A stretch of DNA of 49,285 nucleotides from Alphaproteobacteria bacterium (GTDB lineage: Bacteria; Pseudomonadota; Alphaproteobacteria; UBA3830). Made by a program: the position numbers and the translations under genes. The stretch spans positions 1 through 49,285 of the forward strand of contig BNWE01000001.1 in assembly GCA_025998595.1 (NCBI GenBank), in the 5' to 3' direction. The notes beneath the pieces were generated by a model. The model was not told the DNA's origin. It made no database searches and saw only the letters and a program-made list of their open reading frames with translations. Below, in pieces: positions 33,568-44,715 of this stretch (its first letter is position 1; the number at the start of each line of letters is the position of its first letter).

Positions 33568-35261
33568 ATTACAGCCTCAAATTTTTTATGAGAAGAATCG
33601 TTCGCATCTAGGAGTTCGTATTCGGAGCGTGTATTTTCTGTTTTTTCCACAGTGATGGACATGCGATCATTTGAGAGCTGCTGCAATTTATTCATGAGCG
33701 ACGTGTTTAGAGTAGTTTTCAATTTTATGGTTGTACCACGAGCGATCCGAGCCGCACTGGCGTTTTCTTTTGCGGAGGCCGTTTTGGCATCGGAGATAGA
33801 GCTCGCATACGTTTGGGAAGCTATCTCAGAAAAAGTAACCGCCTGTGGTGCAACCACTTTAATAATAGCGGATACTTCTTGAAATGCACCAAGCGGAGAT
33901 CTTACATTTTTCAGAATTTCGATAAGACGTTCAATAAATCGATAATTTTCATCGTTTACTTTGAATTGAAAATTACTGGATGCGTCTTCCACGATTTTTT
34001 CGGTTGTCGTTTCCATGAAAATAACGCTTTGTTTTTCGTGCACGACTTTCAAACTAAAATATAACAAACACAGCACTTCGAAAAATATACAAATGTACAA
34101 AACAAAAGAAATTTCCAGATGTCTTTCTCTTAAAGTTGTTCGAAAATGATTCTTACAATTACGAATGGAACGAATATTTTTGTTAGTCGAAAAAAATTTC
34201 AACAGCATAAGCTCAACATCTTCATATTCCTCTATTCGGATAACCTCTTGATTTTCAAGCGTAATATTATCATACGTAGTAATTATTTTTATTTCGTCTT
34301 TTAATCCGAATCTTCTCAGATATTTTATCGTGTCCAGTGCAGCATTGGCGACATCTCGCGGCAATGTATTGGGAAGCATTCGAGATAGCACTATCCCCTC
34401 CCCTATTCCAGCCACTATTTTTATTCCGCTGGATTTGTGATGGGCAACATATATCCACCAGGTTTTTTCGCTGATTTCTGTGATACTTTTGCAAAACGCA
34501 GCTATTATATTCTCCATCAGCGTCACCTGCTTGAAGCTGGACACGTTTACTCCTGCCAAATCAGCTTCAACTTTGGAATTAGTGCTCGCACACATTGCCG
34601 CTGAGGGCGAAGCCATTATCGGATCCAGCGTCACCAGCTTGAAGCTGGACACGTTTACTCCTGCCAAATCAGCTTCAACTTTGGAATTAGTGCTCGCATA
34701 CCCTGCCGCTGGGGGCGAAGCCATTATCGGATCCAGCGTCACCAGCTTGAAGCTGGACACATTTTCTCCTGATGAAGCAGCTTCAACTTTGGAATTAGTG
34801 CTCGCATACCCTGCCGCTGAGGGCGAAGCAGAAAATGGATCCAACGTCACCAGCTTGAAGCTGGACACATTTACTCCTGCCAAATCAGCTTCAACTTTGG
34901 AATTAGTGCTCGCATACCCTGCCGTTGAAGGCGAAGCCATTATTGGGTCCAACGTCACGTTGGCGGTTTTCTGCACATAAAATTCGTATTTTTTAAAAAT
35001 ATTAAAATTTTTTGTGGGCAACAGAAAAATGTCTTCCGATTGCTTTGCGGCTTTTCTCATGCATTTCAATGCGTTATATGCGTCCAAAATGTTGCAATTG
35101 GGAAGAGTTTCCAGTGAAAAGTCCACATCCGCTCTATCAATGACAATTTTATGCTTGCTCACTTCATCTGAGTTTGCTAAAAAATCTCCAAGCCTTACGA
35201 CGGTGTCGTCCCATTTTTCATCGAAGATTCTTACGTTTTTTTCCATCAAAAGTGCGTACAT
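33549..35261 (-). CDS. Mirror copy of the GspL/PilM-PilN-like protein
   Basis: Identical 570-residue protein with the four-unit insertion, as at 14025-15737. Confidence 0.55.
   Translation of the reverse strand: MYALLMEKNVRIFDEKWDDTVVRLGDFLANSDEVSKHKIVIDRADVDFSLETLPNCNILDAYNALKCMRKAAKQSEDIFLLPTKNFNIFKKYEFYVQKTANVTLDPIMASPSTAGYASTNSKVEADLAGVNVSSFKLVTLDPFSASPSAAGYASTNSKVEAASSGENVSSFKLVTLDPIMASPPAAGYASTNSKVEADLAGVNVSSFKLVTLDPIMASPSAAMCASTNSKVEADLAGVNVSSFKQVTLMENIIAAFCKSITEISEKTWWIYVAHHKSSGIKIVAGIGEGIVLSRMLPNTLPRDVANAALDTIKYLRRFGLKDEIKIITTYDNITLENQEVIRIEEYEDVELMLLKFFSTNKNIRSIRNCKNHFRTTLRERHLEISFVLYICIFFEVLCLLYFSLKVVHEKQSVIFMETTTEKIVEDASSNFQFKVNDENYRFIERLIEILKNVRSPLGAFQEVSAIIKVVAPQAVTFSEIASQTYASSISDAKTASAKENASAARIARGTTIKLKTTLNTSLMNKLQQLSNDRMSITVEKTENTRSEYELLDANDSSHKKFEAVICIKMK
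34527..34958 (-). repeat. Mirror of the four 108-bp repeats
   Basis: Same array as 14328-14759, including the CCAGCTTCAAGCTGG palindromes. Confidence 0.93.
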
Positions 35262-35262
35262 C

Positions 35263-36444
35263 TCATGCCCCCGCAACTTCTACATAGCTATATATTGGAA
35301 ATAACAACCCAGAGATGATCATTATGAAAATCAACCCGGTAAGTACCGTCAGTCCAACACTAAACTGTTGCCCCAACGCCTTGATATCAAACAATATTTC
35401 TCCATACTGCACCTGACTCATGTGGGCGAAACTTTCGGATAAATCTCCGTTTTCTTCTCCGATAAATATCGCCGATAGCGTTTCCGGAGACATAAAATTT
35501 ATTTCCGAGAATGATTTTCCAATTGGATATCCGTCTGTTATTTGTTTTTTCGCCTTAAGCAATTCACTTTTTATGTCCTCAAATTTTGTGGAAGAAATCG
35601 CCAGCTCCATCGCGTCCATAAAGTCCAGTTTGGCATCCAGAGCGATGTGCATAATCTCGCAAAAATGCCAGAAACTGATTTTCACGGCAATGGGGCCTAT
35701 TTTCGGAATTACCAATAATGCATTCAAGATTTTTATGCGTCCGTCTTTTGTTAACATAAAAAAGCATAATGTTATCAGTGTAGTAAGCAAAAAATATCCG
35801 AGTATTTCCGCGATTTTTGGCAGTACATTCAGCATGAATAATGTAACATCTGGCACTTCCCCATTGGAGAAGTCGCAGATGAGCGACATCACCTGCGGTC
35901 CCAATATGCAAATGCTAAAAACTAAGATGAACACAGCCAGCAACACGAGAAAAACAGGATAGGCAACGGCGCGTTTCACATCGTTTTTCCAATTCGACTG
36001 CAATTTTAAGAACTTCAAGATGTTGGTGATGATGTCAGACAGGCGCCCAGTCTGTTCCGCTGATTTTAGCAATGTAATTATGGTCCAATCGAACATCCCA
36101 CCGCTTTTCTCAAATGCGGCTCCCAGAGATGATCCATTTTTCAGCGAGTCCAGCACATTTACCAGAGATGCCTTCAATATTTTGCTATCGTGTAAATCGA
36201 GGAAAGACTCAATTGCCTTGTCTATGCGCACTTTGCATTTCAATTGCATATCGATGTGGAAGAAAAACATCAGCAGATCTTCCGGCACGATTTTCCTCTG
36301 GGATAGATGTGCTTTTTCCATCGATATTGGATGACATTTTTTGGTTTTTAGGGAAGAGTACGCAGACTCATAATCGTTCGCCACCAGAAAGCCGTCAATT
36401 TTGGATCCATTGCAGGAGAGAGCGTGGTATCTATATATTGGCAT
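35263..36444 (-). CDS. gspF: Mirror copy of GspF/PilC
   Basis: Identical 393-residue platform protein, as at 12842-14023. Confidence 0.9.
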   Translation of the reverse strand: MPIYRYHALSCNGSKIDGFLVANDYESAYSSLKTKKCHPISMEKAHLSQRKIVPEDLLMFFFHIDMQLKCKVRIDKAIESFLDLHDSKILKASLVNVLDSLKNGSSLGAAFEKSGGMFDWTIITLLKSAEQTGRLSDIITNILKFLKLQSNWKNDVKRAVAYPVFLVLLAVFILVFSICILGPQVMSLICDFSNGEVPDVTLFMLNVLPKIAEILGYFLLTTLITLCFFMLTKDGRIKILNALLVIPKIGPIAVKISFWHFCEIMHIALDAKLDFMDAMELAISSTKFEDIKSELLKAKKQITDGYPIGKSFSEINFMSPETLSAIFIGEENGDLSESFAHMSQVQYGEILFDIKALGQQFSVGLTVLTGLIFIMIISGLLFPIYSYVEVAGA

Positions 36445-37924
36445 ATTTTATGACCCTCTCTATTTCGTCAATGGTCGTTCTCCCGTTTTTAATGGCCTCC
36501 TGGGAACTCATGGCAAACGATTTATCCGATTTCAGCTGGTTTATATCTCCGGTCGCCAGTATCTCCGCCTTTTTTGCCTCCGAGAAGTACAAGTACTCGG
36601 TTAGCGGAAACCGTCCCACTGATTTTTTAGGCGTCATGTTGCGCACCAATCTCTGGGAGAGAATGCCAATGAGTGACGGCACAATATCGCTCAACTTTAC
36701 GTTTAAATTCAACAATCTACGAATTGCATCAACGGGATTTGTCGCATGTATCGTCGCCAATACCAGTCGCCCCGTCAGAGACGCACGGATAGCACTTGCC
36801 GCAGTTTCTTCGTCTCTTATTTCGCCGATGAGTATCACATCCGGATCCTGCCGCAAAATAGATCGGATGCCGTCGGCAAACGATAATAGCCCACCTTTCC
36901 GCAGCTCCATCTGATTGATGCCATCCATTTGGTACTCTACGGGATCCTCCAGAGTCATGATATTTACCATTGGTGAGTCTATTTCCTTCAGCAGCGAATA
37001 GAGAGTGGTGGTTTTTCCGGAGCCGGTTGGACCTGCAATAAGAAAAATCCCACTGGAAAACGTCGTAATTTTCTTTAGCCACAGGAAATCGTTGTGCGTA
37101 AAACCGAGCTCCTCCAGCGACCTAAGCCCATTGGACGAATCGAGAATTCTCACGACAATTCCCTCTTCGCTTTTATCAATATGTGTGGAAATTCTGAGAT
37201 CAATGGACTTTCCACCCAAGCTGATTTTCACATGACCACTCTGTGGATGATGATGATCCGTAATGTCCAGCTTCGCCATTAGCTTCAGCTTTGCCTTTAT
37301 GCGCGCCCAAAGCTCAAACGATATTTGCGTCATTACCTGGAGCAATCCGTCAATTCTTACGCGAATTCTCACATACGTTTCCTGCGGTTCGAAGTGAATG
37401 TCACTGGCGACGGACTCAACCGCGTCAAATATAATTTTGTTCAGCAGCAGAAGAGGATCCCTTTCGATGCCATCGCGACTGCATTTCATAATCTCGATAA
37501 ATCTCAGGATTTCGCTTTTCTTTGCAATGAAAAATTCTATTTTTAGACGTCGGAAATGTGCGCCTATTTTGTCGATTGCTTTTATGTCGCCGGGATCCGC
37601 AATGGCAACTCTCACTACTCTGTCATCGATAAAAAAGACTATTGCATTACACGAGAATGCCGTTTCATAGTCAAGCGCACCGAGAGTCTCATCATTTATG
37701 TACAAAAATTCCAGACTTACGGAAGCAATCGAATACAATTCAGCCAGAACCTCCATCAAATGATCTTCTTTCAGAAACTTCAGATTCACAGCCAATTGTC
37801 CAAATAGCAGATCGTCGTTTTTTTGGGATTCGACAATAGCTCTGATTTGTTTTTCCGTCAGCAATCCTTTCTTGAGTAATGTACTTCCTATGCATTGAAA
37901 AACAGAACAACGTTGCGTTCGCAT
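36431..37924 (-). CDS. gspE: Mirror copy of GspE/PilB ATPase
   Basis: Identical 497-residue ATPase without the zinc motif, as at 11362-12855. Confidence 0.9.
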   Translation of the reverse strand: MRTQRCSVFQCIGSTLLKKGLLTEKQIRAIVESQKNDDLLFGQLAVNLKFLKEDHLMEVLAELYSIASVSLEFLYINDETLGALDYETAFSCNAIVFFIDDRVVRVAIADPGDIKAIDKIGAHFRRLKIEFFIAKKSEILRFIEIMKCSRDGIERDPLLLLNKIIFDAVESVASDIHFEPQETYVRIRVRIDGLLQVMTQISFELWARIKAKLKLMAKLDITDHHHPQSGHVKISLGGKSIDLRISTHIDKSEEGIVVRILDSSNGLRSLEELGFTHNDFLWLKKITTFSSGIFLIAGPTGSGKTTTLYSLLKEIDSPMVNIMTLEDPVEYQMDGINQMELRKGGLLSFADGIRSILRQDPDVILIGEIRDEETAASAIRASLTGRLVLATIHATNPVDAIRRLLNLNVKLSDIVPSLIGILSQRLVRNMTPKKSVGRFPLTEYLYFSEAKKAEILATGDINQLKSDKSFAMSSQEAIKNGRTTIDEIERVIKYANI

Positions 37925-38065
37925 AACAAAATCCTTTTTACCAAGAAGCCATAAGTAATGTTATAATCTTATTGCTAACAAAAGATGTATTTTCTAGACT
38001 TCAACACAATTTATTTTTGAGAGATTGCATGTATACCTCTTCGAGGTGAGAATATGGATTTTTTT

Positions 38066-38157
38066 CTGGATTACACGTCTCTTCGGAGCTCCGAATGACG
38101 AGGAACTCTGAAATCGCCGTCATCCAGAGGAGTGCGTAGCGCGACGTAGAGATTCGC
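38066..38157. repeat. Mirror of the full palindromic repeat
   Basis: Same blocks as 11129-11220. Confidence 0.75.
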
Positions 38158-38208
38158 AGCTACATAAACAGGAAAAGCATACTACAACTTTATCGAGCAC
38201 AGGATTCT

Positions 38209-38355
38209 ATGGTTCTCAGGAAATGTGCCAACATGGACAGCTTCAATTTCTCGCGCCCCAAGGCCTCCATAGGAGCACATGAGGCCAATATACCTGTGCT
38301 CAGCAACTACTTTCCGGATAACACGGAGCCATTCGAAGAGCCGCTGCTACAATAA
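38209..38355 (+). pseudogene. Mirror of the unknown C-terminal remnant
   Basis: Same 48-residue frame as 10931-11077. Confidence 0.3.
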
Positions 38356-38369
38356 TATCCTCTTGGAAT

Positions 38370-40382
38370 TTAGTCGCCCCAAGTCCTTCCACTTTGACCA
38401 TGGAGCGAAGCGCCTTCAAATAAGCTTTTAAGTGGTTTGAGTAATCTCTGTACTTGATTCATTCCCGCCGAACTCTGTCCCCGTTGTTTCCAATCAGTAT
38501 TTTCTACATCAACATAATTTATGAGCCTATCAAGATCACTAGATTCTTGCGGAGACATCCGAAGACTGCTACTCCTGATATTTTTGGCATAGTCTACAAG
38601 GGAAGAAAGTTCTCGTACATGGTCAACTTCGCCACCACCAATGCTTGATGCGTTACTCGGTTGCCACCCATCAATACGTCCGATAAGATCATTTATATTA
38701 AGGACTGGAGACAGAGGTGACGACCCAACCCCGGTGACCGACATATCAGTCTGAACACTTGCGACATTTTTTCTCAGCTTCTCTATCTTCGTCTTATCAT
38801 TTCCTAGAGCTACTGCACGATCCAACATAGAATTATAGTCAGCTCTTACCTTTTCCAGTCCTTGCTTATAATCATCCAGTGTATGTTCCAGAACGGCAAG
38901 CTGCTTTTGTCGAAGGTCATCATGTTTCTCGGCGGCATCAATAGCCGCATAAAATCCCTGCTGAGCTTCATTAAGCGCTTTTTTCGTTTGCTCTTTCTCA
39001 TTACCAATAGCTGCATCAAATTTCTGCTGAGCTTCATCAAGCGCTTTCTGCAGTCGCACCTTATCATTTTCTAGAGCTACCGCACGATCCAACATAAAAT
39101 TATAGTCAGCTCTTACCTTTTCCAGTCCTTGCTTATAATCATCCAGTGTATGTTCCAGAACGGCAAGTTGCCTTTGTCGAAGGTCATCATGTTTCTCGGC
39201 GGCACCAATAGCTGCACCAAATTCCTGCCGAGCTTCATCAAGTGCTTTCTGCAGTCGCACCTTATCATTTTCTAGAGCTACCGCACGATCCAACATAAAA
39301 TTATAGTCAGCTCTTACCTTTTCCAGTCCTTGCTTATAATCATCCACTCTATTTTCCAGAACGGCAAGTTGCCTTTGTCGAAGGTCATCATGTTTCTCGG
39401 CGGCACCAATAGCTGCACAAAATTCCTGCTGAGCTTCATCAAGTGCTTTCTGCAGTCGCACCTTATCATTTTCTAGAGCTACCGCACGATCCAACATAAA
39501 ATTATAGTCAGCTCTTACCTTTTCCAGTTCTTGCTTATAATCATCCACTCTATTTTCCAGAACAGCAAGCTGCTTTTGTCGAAGGTCATCATGTTTCTCG
39601 GCGGCATCAATAGCCGCATAAAATCCCTGCTGAGCTTCATTAAGCGCTTTTTTCGCTTGCTCTTTCTCATTACCAATAGCTGCATCAAACTTCTGCTGTG
39701 CTTCATCAAGCGCTTTATGCAGTCGCTCCTTATCATTTTCTAGAGCTACCGCACGATCCAACATAAAATTATAGTCAGCCCTTGCCTTTTCCAGCCCTTG
39801 CTTATGATCATCCAGTGTATGTTCCAGAACGGCAAGCTGCTTTTGTCGAAGGTCATCATGTTTTTCGGCGGCACCAATAGCTGCACCAAATTCCTGCCGA
39901 GCTTCATCAAGTGCTTTCTGCAGTCGCACCTTATCATTTTCTAGAGCTACCGCATCAACGCCAGCTTTTTTAAGCTGCCCTTGACAAATATCAAGCTGCT
40001 TTTGGACAACGTCATTCTGCTTTTGGACAACATCATTCTGCTTTTTCTGAACAGCAAGCCGCTCTTCCAGCTCTTTAACAACAGCAGGATTTGACTTTGG
40101 CGCTTTCTTCAGCCGTTCAATCTCCTTTTGCCGCCTCTCATTCTCCTCTTGCAGCCTCTTCAGTTCTGCATCCTTCTCCTTTTGCTGCCTCTTCTGCTTC
40201 TCTCTACTTGCCTTGTGCGCCGCCGTATCTGCAGCATTCAAGTTACGAGTGGACGCGCGGCCCTGCGCTGTAGGACTAGCTCCTGGATAAGCGACTTTCT
40301 GAGGACAAGCAGAAGCAGATACTTCGAACGGCGTAGATGACATCAGTGCAATTACGCATGCGCTACATATTAGTTTTTTCAT
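38370..40382 (-). CDS. Mirror copy of the secreted coiled-coil repeat protein
   Basis: Identical 670-residue protein, as at 8904-10916. Confidence 0.85.
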   Translation of the reverse strand: MKKLICSACVIALMSSTPFEVSASACPQKVAYPGASPTAQGRASTRNLNAADTAAHKASREKQKRQQKEKDAELKRLQEENERRQKEIERLKKAPKSNPAVVKELEERLAVQKKQNDVVQKQNDVVQKQLDICQGQLKKAGVDAVALENDKVRLQKALDEARQEFGAAIGAAEKHDDLRQKQLAVLEHTLDDHKQGLEKARADYNFMLDRAVALENDKERLHKALDEAQQKFDAAIGNEKEQAKKALNEAQQGFYAAIDAAEKHDDLRQKQLAVLENRVDDYKQELEKVRADYNFMLDRAVALENDKVRLQKALDEAQQEFCAAIGAAEKHDDLRQRQLAVLENRVDDYKQGLEKVRADYNFMLDRAVALENDKVRLQKALDEARQEFGAAIGAAEKHDDLRQRQLAVLEHTLDDYKQGLEKVRADYNFMLDRAVALENDKVRLQKALDEAQQKFDAAIGNEKEQTKKALNEAQQGFYAAIDAAEKHDDLRQKQLAVLEHTLDDYKQGLEKVRADYNSMLDRAVALGNDKTKIEKLRKNVASVQTDMSVTGVGSSPLSPVLNINDLIGRIDGWQPSNASSIGGGEVDHVRELSSLVDYAKNIRSSSLRMSPQESSDLDRLINYVDVENTDWKQRGQSSAGMNQVQRLLKPLKSLFEGASLHGQSGRTWGD
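38817..39953 (-). repeat. Mirror of the five 201/267-bp repeats
   Basis: Same unit order as 9333-10469. Confidence 0.93.
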
Positions 40383-40419
40383 TTTTTTCTTCTCCTATAT
40401 TATAAAAAAACATAATACA

Positions 40420-40448
40420 AGCATACAACAAAAAAAACGATCTGTCAA
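40420..40448 (-). promoter_or_regulatory. Mirror of the coiled-coil gene promoter
   Basis: TTGACA, 17 bases, TATGCT. Confidence 0.7.
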
Positions 40449-40894
40449 ACGAAAAAAATGATTTTTCGAAAATTATTTTTGTTTTTTTGTTTGGCATATG
40501 TACAGAAACCTTACGGTGGTCGCTTTTATATGGATTCTGGTTTTCTTGTCATTAATTGTGCATCTGGGATTCAGCACTATAGTAAAGTCGCCTTGTGGTG
40601 GCATCGAGAAATATCGCCTACAGTAGCCGCTATCCTTGGTGGTGGTTGCGCCATAGGCATTATCAACAACACGCATACGACAGGTACTCGCTGCGCTTTG
40701 CACACTCAAGATCATAAGTTGGATTTCCCTTTTCTTTGTATCCCACGCCACTTCGTGACTCTGGATGACGAGAAACATAAAAACTACTGTTATCCAGAGG
40801 AGCGAAGCGACGTCGAGACCAAGAGAAAATAAGTTATCTCTATATTTGCTCAAGTGGCAATTGCTGGGCGCCCGTTAACAATATTGGCTGCGTG
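40449..40894. other. Mirror of the gene-free stretch after the outer-membrane protein gene
   Basis: Holds the palindromic repeat at 40738-40820 and possible gene debris, as at 8392-8837. Confidence 0.5.
40738..40820. repeat. Mirror of the full palindromic repeat
   Basis: Same as 8466-8548. Confidence 0.75.
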
Positions 40895-42100
40895 CTAAAT
40901 GTGCAACGACACCATTATACGTGCAACAAATCCCTTTGTCTCCAACTTTGAATCTACTGTCTTTGTGGCATCAGCATCTTTTTCAGGATGGCGCGCAAAA
41001 TGCATTTCATCATTGAATTCAAGTTTTCCATTTGTTTTGGATTTGAACCTGTAACCAATCTCAGCTCTCAGGGAGGAATGCTTTGTCATTGCCTTCTCGA
41101 TTCCGAGATCTATTTCGGGAACAGCTTTTGATAACCGCACTTCACTGTGATTTATACCAGTTGATGCTGTCGATTTTACGAATGCACAACCAAACTTCAA
41201 ATAGGGCAGAATACATGCTGAGTCCAGATAATAACCGAGTCTGGCGGATATAACAGGCGTTACCTGTCCATGATGTATCTTGTTCGAGCCTCCATTGAAT
41301 CCAGCTTCAAAACTATTGTTTTTCTCGGTTTTTTGACCAAATTCAACTAAACACTCCAGACCAGCATAGAAGGAATTAAAGAACCTCCCGTAACCAGCAG
41401 CAAGGACTCCAAGAAACGCTCCCTTATCGAGGCCAGCAATCTTGTAGTTTCTTTTATCATCGTATGCCACCCTTGTGAGAAATGGAGCAGAGACGGTTCC
41501 AAATTCACTAGAGTTACCTTCATCATCAACACCAAACTTATACTCATTTGGCGGCAGCTGCTGATCAACAACGACATTGCTAAAACCTCGCCTTTCAAGC
41601 TCGCTCTTAATGGCAGACGCACCTTTATAGATATTTGCTCCTTCTGCATACTCAACGACTCCATTTGCCGCCGCCATATCCACATTGTCAATTGGAGCAG
41701 GAATTGTAAAAGCATCACCATCGACAATTGGATCAGAAGTATCGTAAGCATCACATTCAGCGCGAGCAGCAAGTAAAGCGTCACCGCCAACACATGTGAG
41801 TTCAATACCTTCCTCTTGATGTTGCGAATAATCGTTATGTCTAATAGTACCAAAATCGGCACCACGCGCCGGAATTTTCTCCACTCCTCCATTCTTAACG
41901 CTCTCATAATGCTGATGACTGGTGGTCACCTTAGAGTCTGTGAAATTTCCACCGACGCCCAGCGCTCCATAGAAACCTGCAAGAGTCGCTTTTTGCGAAT
42001 CTTGCGAAGATGCCTCATCTGCGCCGGTGGCGTCAGTACCAAGAACATCTGCGCAGGCAAAAAGACCTAGCACACTAGTATATACATATAAGTTTTTCAT
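40895..42100 (-). CDS. Mirror copy of the outer-membrane beta-barrel protein
   Basis: Identical 401-residue protein, as at 7186-8391, with the same preferred ATG at 42100. Confidence 0.8.
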   Translation of the reverse strand: MKNLYVYTSVLGLFACADVLGTDATGADEASSQDSQKATLAGFYGALGVGGNFTDSKVTTSHQHYESVKNGGVEKIPARGADFGTIRHNDYSQHQEEGIELTCVGGDALLAARAECDAYDTSDPIVDGDAFTIPAPIDNVDMAAANGVVEYAEGANIYKGASAIKSELERRGFSNVVVDQQLPPNEYKFGVDDEGNSSEFGTVSAPFLTRVAYDDKRNYKIAGLDKGAFLGVLAAGYGRFFNSFYAGLECLVEFGQKTEKNNSFEAGFNGGSNKIHHGQVTPVISARLGYYLDSACILPYLKFGCAFVKSTASTGINHSEVRLSKAVPEIDLGIEKAMTKHSSLRAEIGYRFKSKTNGKLEFNDEMHFARHPEKDADATKTVDSKLETKGFVARIMVSLHI

Positions 42101-42136
42101 ATCACTTCCTTCACTTCTCCAAAAAATAATAATAGC

Positions 42137-42165
42137 ATTATACAACATCTTTAAAAAAATTGCAA
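42137..42165 (-). promoter_or_regulatory. Mirror of the outer-membrane protein promoter
   Basis: TTGCAA, 17 bases, TATAAT. Confidence 0.8.
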
Positions 42166-42505
42166 GTGTTTTCTCTAACGCCAATGGAGCTTTTTCAGGG
42201 CTATTTCCTGTGCGTCCAGCGTCATTGTGAGCGCTTCTTTTGGAGCTCTGGCCACATACTGTACTTGCAGCACATGCGCTATCCGATAAATAAATGCTCG
42301 TAGTGCAACTACTCATCCAGAGCTCCTCGGAGCGTGAAGTGCCTTGGGATTCAGGAAACCGACTTATAAAATTGAATGCGTCGCCCTGTCTTGCAATGAC
42401 TGCCGAGAAGGACGTGCGGAGTGTTCGCATCTTCGCATCCTGATACGCTTTTAAAACGATATTACAATATTCAACAAAAAAATCAAAAATATTTTTCAAA
42501 AACAT
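42166..42505. other. Mirror of the gene-free patchwork stretch
   Basis: Repeat debris as at 6781-7120, with a dispersed-repeat copy at 42309-42355. Confidence 0.55.
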
Positions 42506-42534
42506 TTGACAAAACCGTTTTTTTTTGATACATT
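42506..42534 (+). promoter_or_regulatory. Mirror of the proline-rich gene promoter
   Basis: TTGACA (42506-42511), 17 bases, TACATT (42529-42534). Confidence 0.7.
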
Positions 42535-42567
42535 TTAGTATGCTTTTTTATAAATATAGGAGGAAAA

Positions 42568-44022
42568 ATGAAAAGGTTAATGATAGGATCGGCTGTCGCA
42601 ATTATGTTGGTGGCAAACGTTGTAGATGTAAATGCATGGCCGTTTGGGACTGGCAGTGGGCAATCAGACAAAAAAACCAGCTGGGGGCACAACAACAAAG
42701 ATACCGTTAAAATGTTAGGTAGTTATTACAAAAGTTCCACGGATGATGCAACTGAGGCAATAGGTATTACGAGGAAATTTTATGACGGTCTGAACACTCT
42801 CAATACGACAACCAAGAAAAAACATGCGAGGACGATAAGTTCCTGCAGAAGCGCTTGGCAGAAGGTTGACATAGCGCTGGAGTCCATTCAGCATAAAAGA
42901 AAAGTGGATGATATTGTGCCTGACTGTAAAGATGCGTTAAATGCTGTTGTGAAGAGCACAAGCGATCTTGCTGCATTGGTAGGCGAAGAAGCATTCAAAC
43001 CATTGCGTAAGCTATTTGAGAAGTGGCCATCTGCCCCAGATGCGTCATCGTCATCAGATAAATCTGGTGCAGCAAAAGCGATATATGATCTTTATGAGGC
43101 TATACAAGGATTGGCAGAACCTATTGTATTCAATAGAAAGACTGTGGTGAGTAGTGAAATACCTAGGTTGACAACGCCTATCGTAAGCGCTGGAGGCACT
43201 ATAACAATACCGCCTCCGCCGCCGAGAAGAGCGCCATCACCCAGATTGACAACGCCTATCGTAAGCGCTGGAGGCACTATAACAATACCGCCTCCGCCGC
43301 CGAGAAGAACATCATCAAGTGACGTTGATTACAGTCATAATCTCTACGACGAGAGTAAGGTGCTTTCTGGTTCAGCCCTAAATAAGCGCATTGCGCGAAG
43401 AAATAAAGCCGAAAATGACGTTGATTATAGTCATAATCTCTATGGCAATGGTAGTCGGATACCGCCACAGTTTTTGCCACCTGGTGGCGTATCACCAAAT
43501 CGCAATAGCTCAAATAGCGCGCCACCGCCTTTGCCACCACATCCATATGCTAAGATCATGAAGGCAGTTAAAAACTCTCACTACTTACTTGATGATGACG
43601 ACGATGACTCTGCTGCAAATGCTGCAGACAGCGTATCACCGCCACCAAGTCTCAGTCGCTCAAGTAGTGCGCCACCACAGCCTTTGAATGCAAGAGAGGG
43701 AATGCCACAATCGTCGCACAGACGTTCTGCATCAGCAGGTGAATTATTTGAAAAGCTTAAGGCACGTAAAGCGGCCAACGATGCACGATACGCTGCCGCT
43801 GAGCAAGAGGCTGCTGCCAAGAAAGCCGCGGATCCCGCTGAGCGAAAAAAAGCAGAGGATGCCAAGAAAGCCGCCGACATGTTAGCTGCTGGCGAAATCG
43901 AACAAGCTACAGCACCGAAGGTGTGTGTGATAGGTGGTGCGGCACCAGCAGCTTTAGGGCCGCGCCTAGCTGCATTGAGAGCGCAGATACATCCCGATGA
44001 TGAGGATGACGATAATTGGTAG
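42568..44022 (+). CDS. Mirror copy of the secreted proline-rich protein
   Basis: Identical 484-residue protein, as at 5264-6718. Confidence 0.85.
   Translation: MKRLMIGSAVAIMLVANVVDVNAWPFGTGSGQSDKKTSWGHNNKDTVKMLGSYYKSSTDDATEAIGITRKFYDGLNTLNTTTKKKHARTISSCRSAWQKVDIALESIQHKRKVDDIVPDCKDALNAVVKSTSDLAALVGEEAFKPLRKLFEKWPSAPDASSSSDKSGAAKAIYDLYEAIQGLAEPIVFNRKTVVSSEIPRLTTPIVSAGGTITIPPPPPRRAPSPRLTTPIVSAGGTITIPPPPPRRTSSSDVDYSHNLYDESKVLSGSALNKRIARRNKAENDVDYSHNLYGNGSRIPPQFLPPGGVSPNRNSSNSAPPPLPPHPYAKIMKAVKNSHYLLDDDDDDSAANAADSVSPPPSLSRSSSAPPQPLNAREGMPQSSHRRSASAGELFEKLKARKAANDARYAAAEQEAAAKKAADPAERKKAEDAKKAADMLAAGEIEQATAPKVCVIGGAAPAALGPRLAALRAQIHPDDEDDDNW
43165..43320 (+). repeat. Mirror of the 78-bp tandem repeat
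   Basis: Two units coding for PPPPP segments, as at 5966-6121. Confidence 0.9.
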
Positions 44023-44100
44023 ATGTGTAAAGGTTCAAATAGATATGAGACGGCTCCAAAACCAAACGACTATATATTTTTAGTTGCAAAGAAAGTGAAA

Positions 44101-44157
44101 GGTCTCCAAAATAGGTGAAGTATTTTAAATTAACCTTAAGGAGACCGAAAGGAGACC
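44101..44157. repeat. Mirror of the GGTCTCC boxes
   Basis: One GGTCTCC and two GGAGACC boxes, as at 5129-5185. Confidence 0.45.
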
Positions 44158-44160
44158 GAT

Positions 44161-44715
44161 ATGCACAATCTGCGCAGTAATGATCTTAGACCGAATTGCT
44201 GAATTAATACAGAGGAAAACGATCTTATTAATCAGATCAAGGCTCTAATAGAAGACTGTGAAAGGCTGAAAGATATGGTTGGCGAGAAGGCAGCACAAAA
44301 AGATCTTGGTATATCGCGAGCGACGTATTATCTCCGCAGGAAGGTTCTGGCGAGCATGTTGCAGGAAACGTGGACGCCATCTTCTAAACGGCCAAAGCAT
44401 ACTCGTATTCGCTGCTGGGAAGAGCATCAGAGAGGATTGGTGCTGAAGATTCGCCGAGAGAATCCGACATACGGCATGCGGAAAATCGCCATGATTTTGA
44501 GGCGTGAGCACGGTCAAACCATGAGCGAAAGCACAGTCGGACGCATCTTGAACATTCTGATGAAGAACGGCTTTGTAACGAAATCGATATCTGCTCCTGT
44601 CAAGAAGAAGGGGCGGACTTTCAATAGGCACGCACAGCCCTGGACTTTCAAGCTATACAAGCATATGGTGCTTGGCGAACGCGCTCAGATAGAACACATG
44701 ACCCCCATTATTTAG
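44161..44715 (+). pseudogene. Mirror of the broken transposase
   Basis: Same early TGA (codon 14) and missing catalytic core as at 4571-5125. Confidence 0.65.
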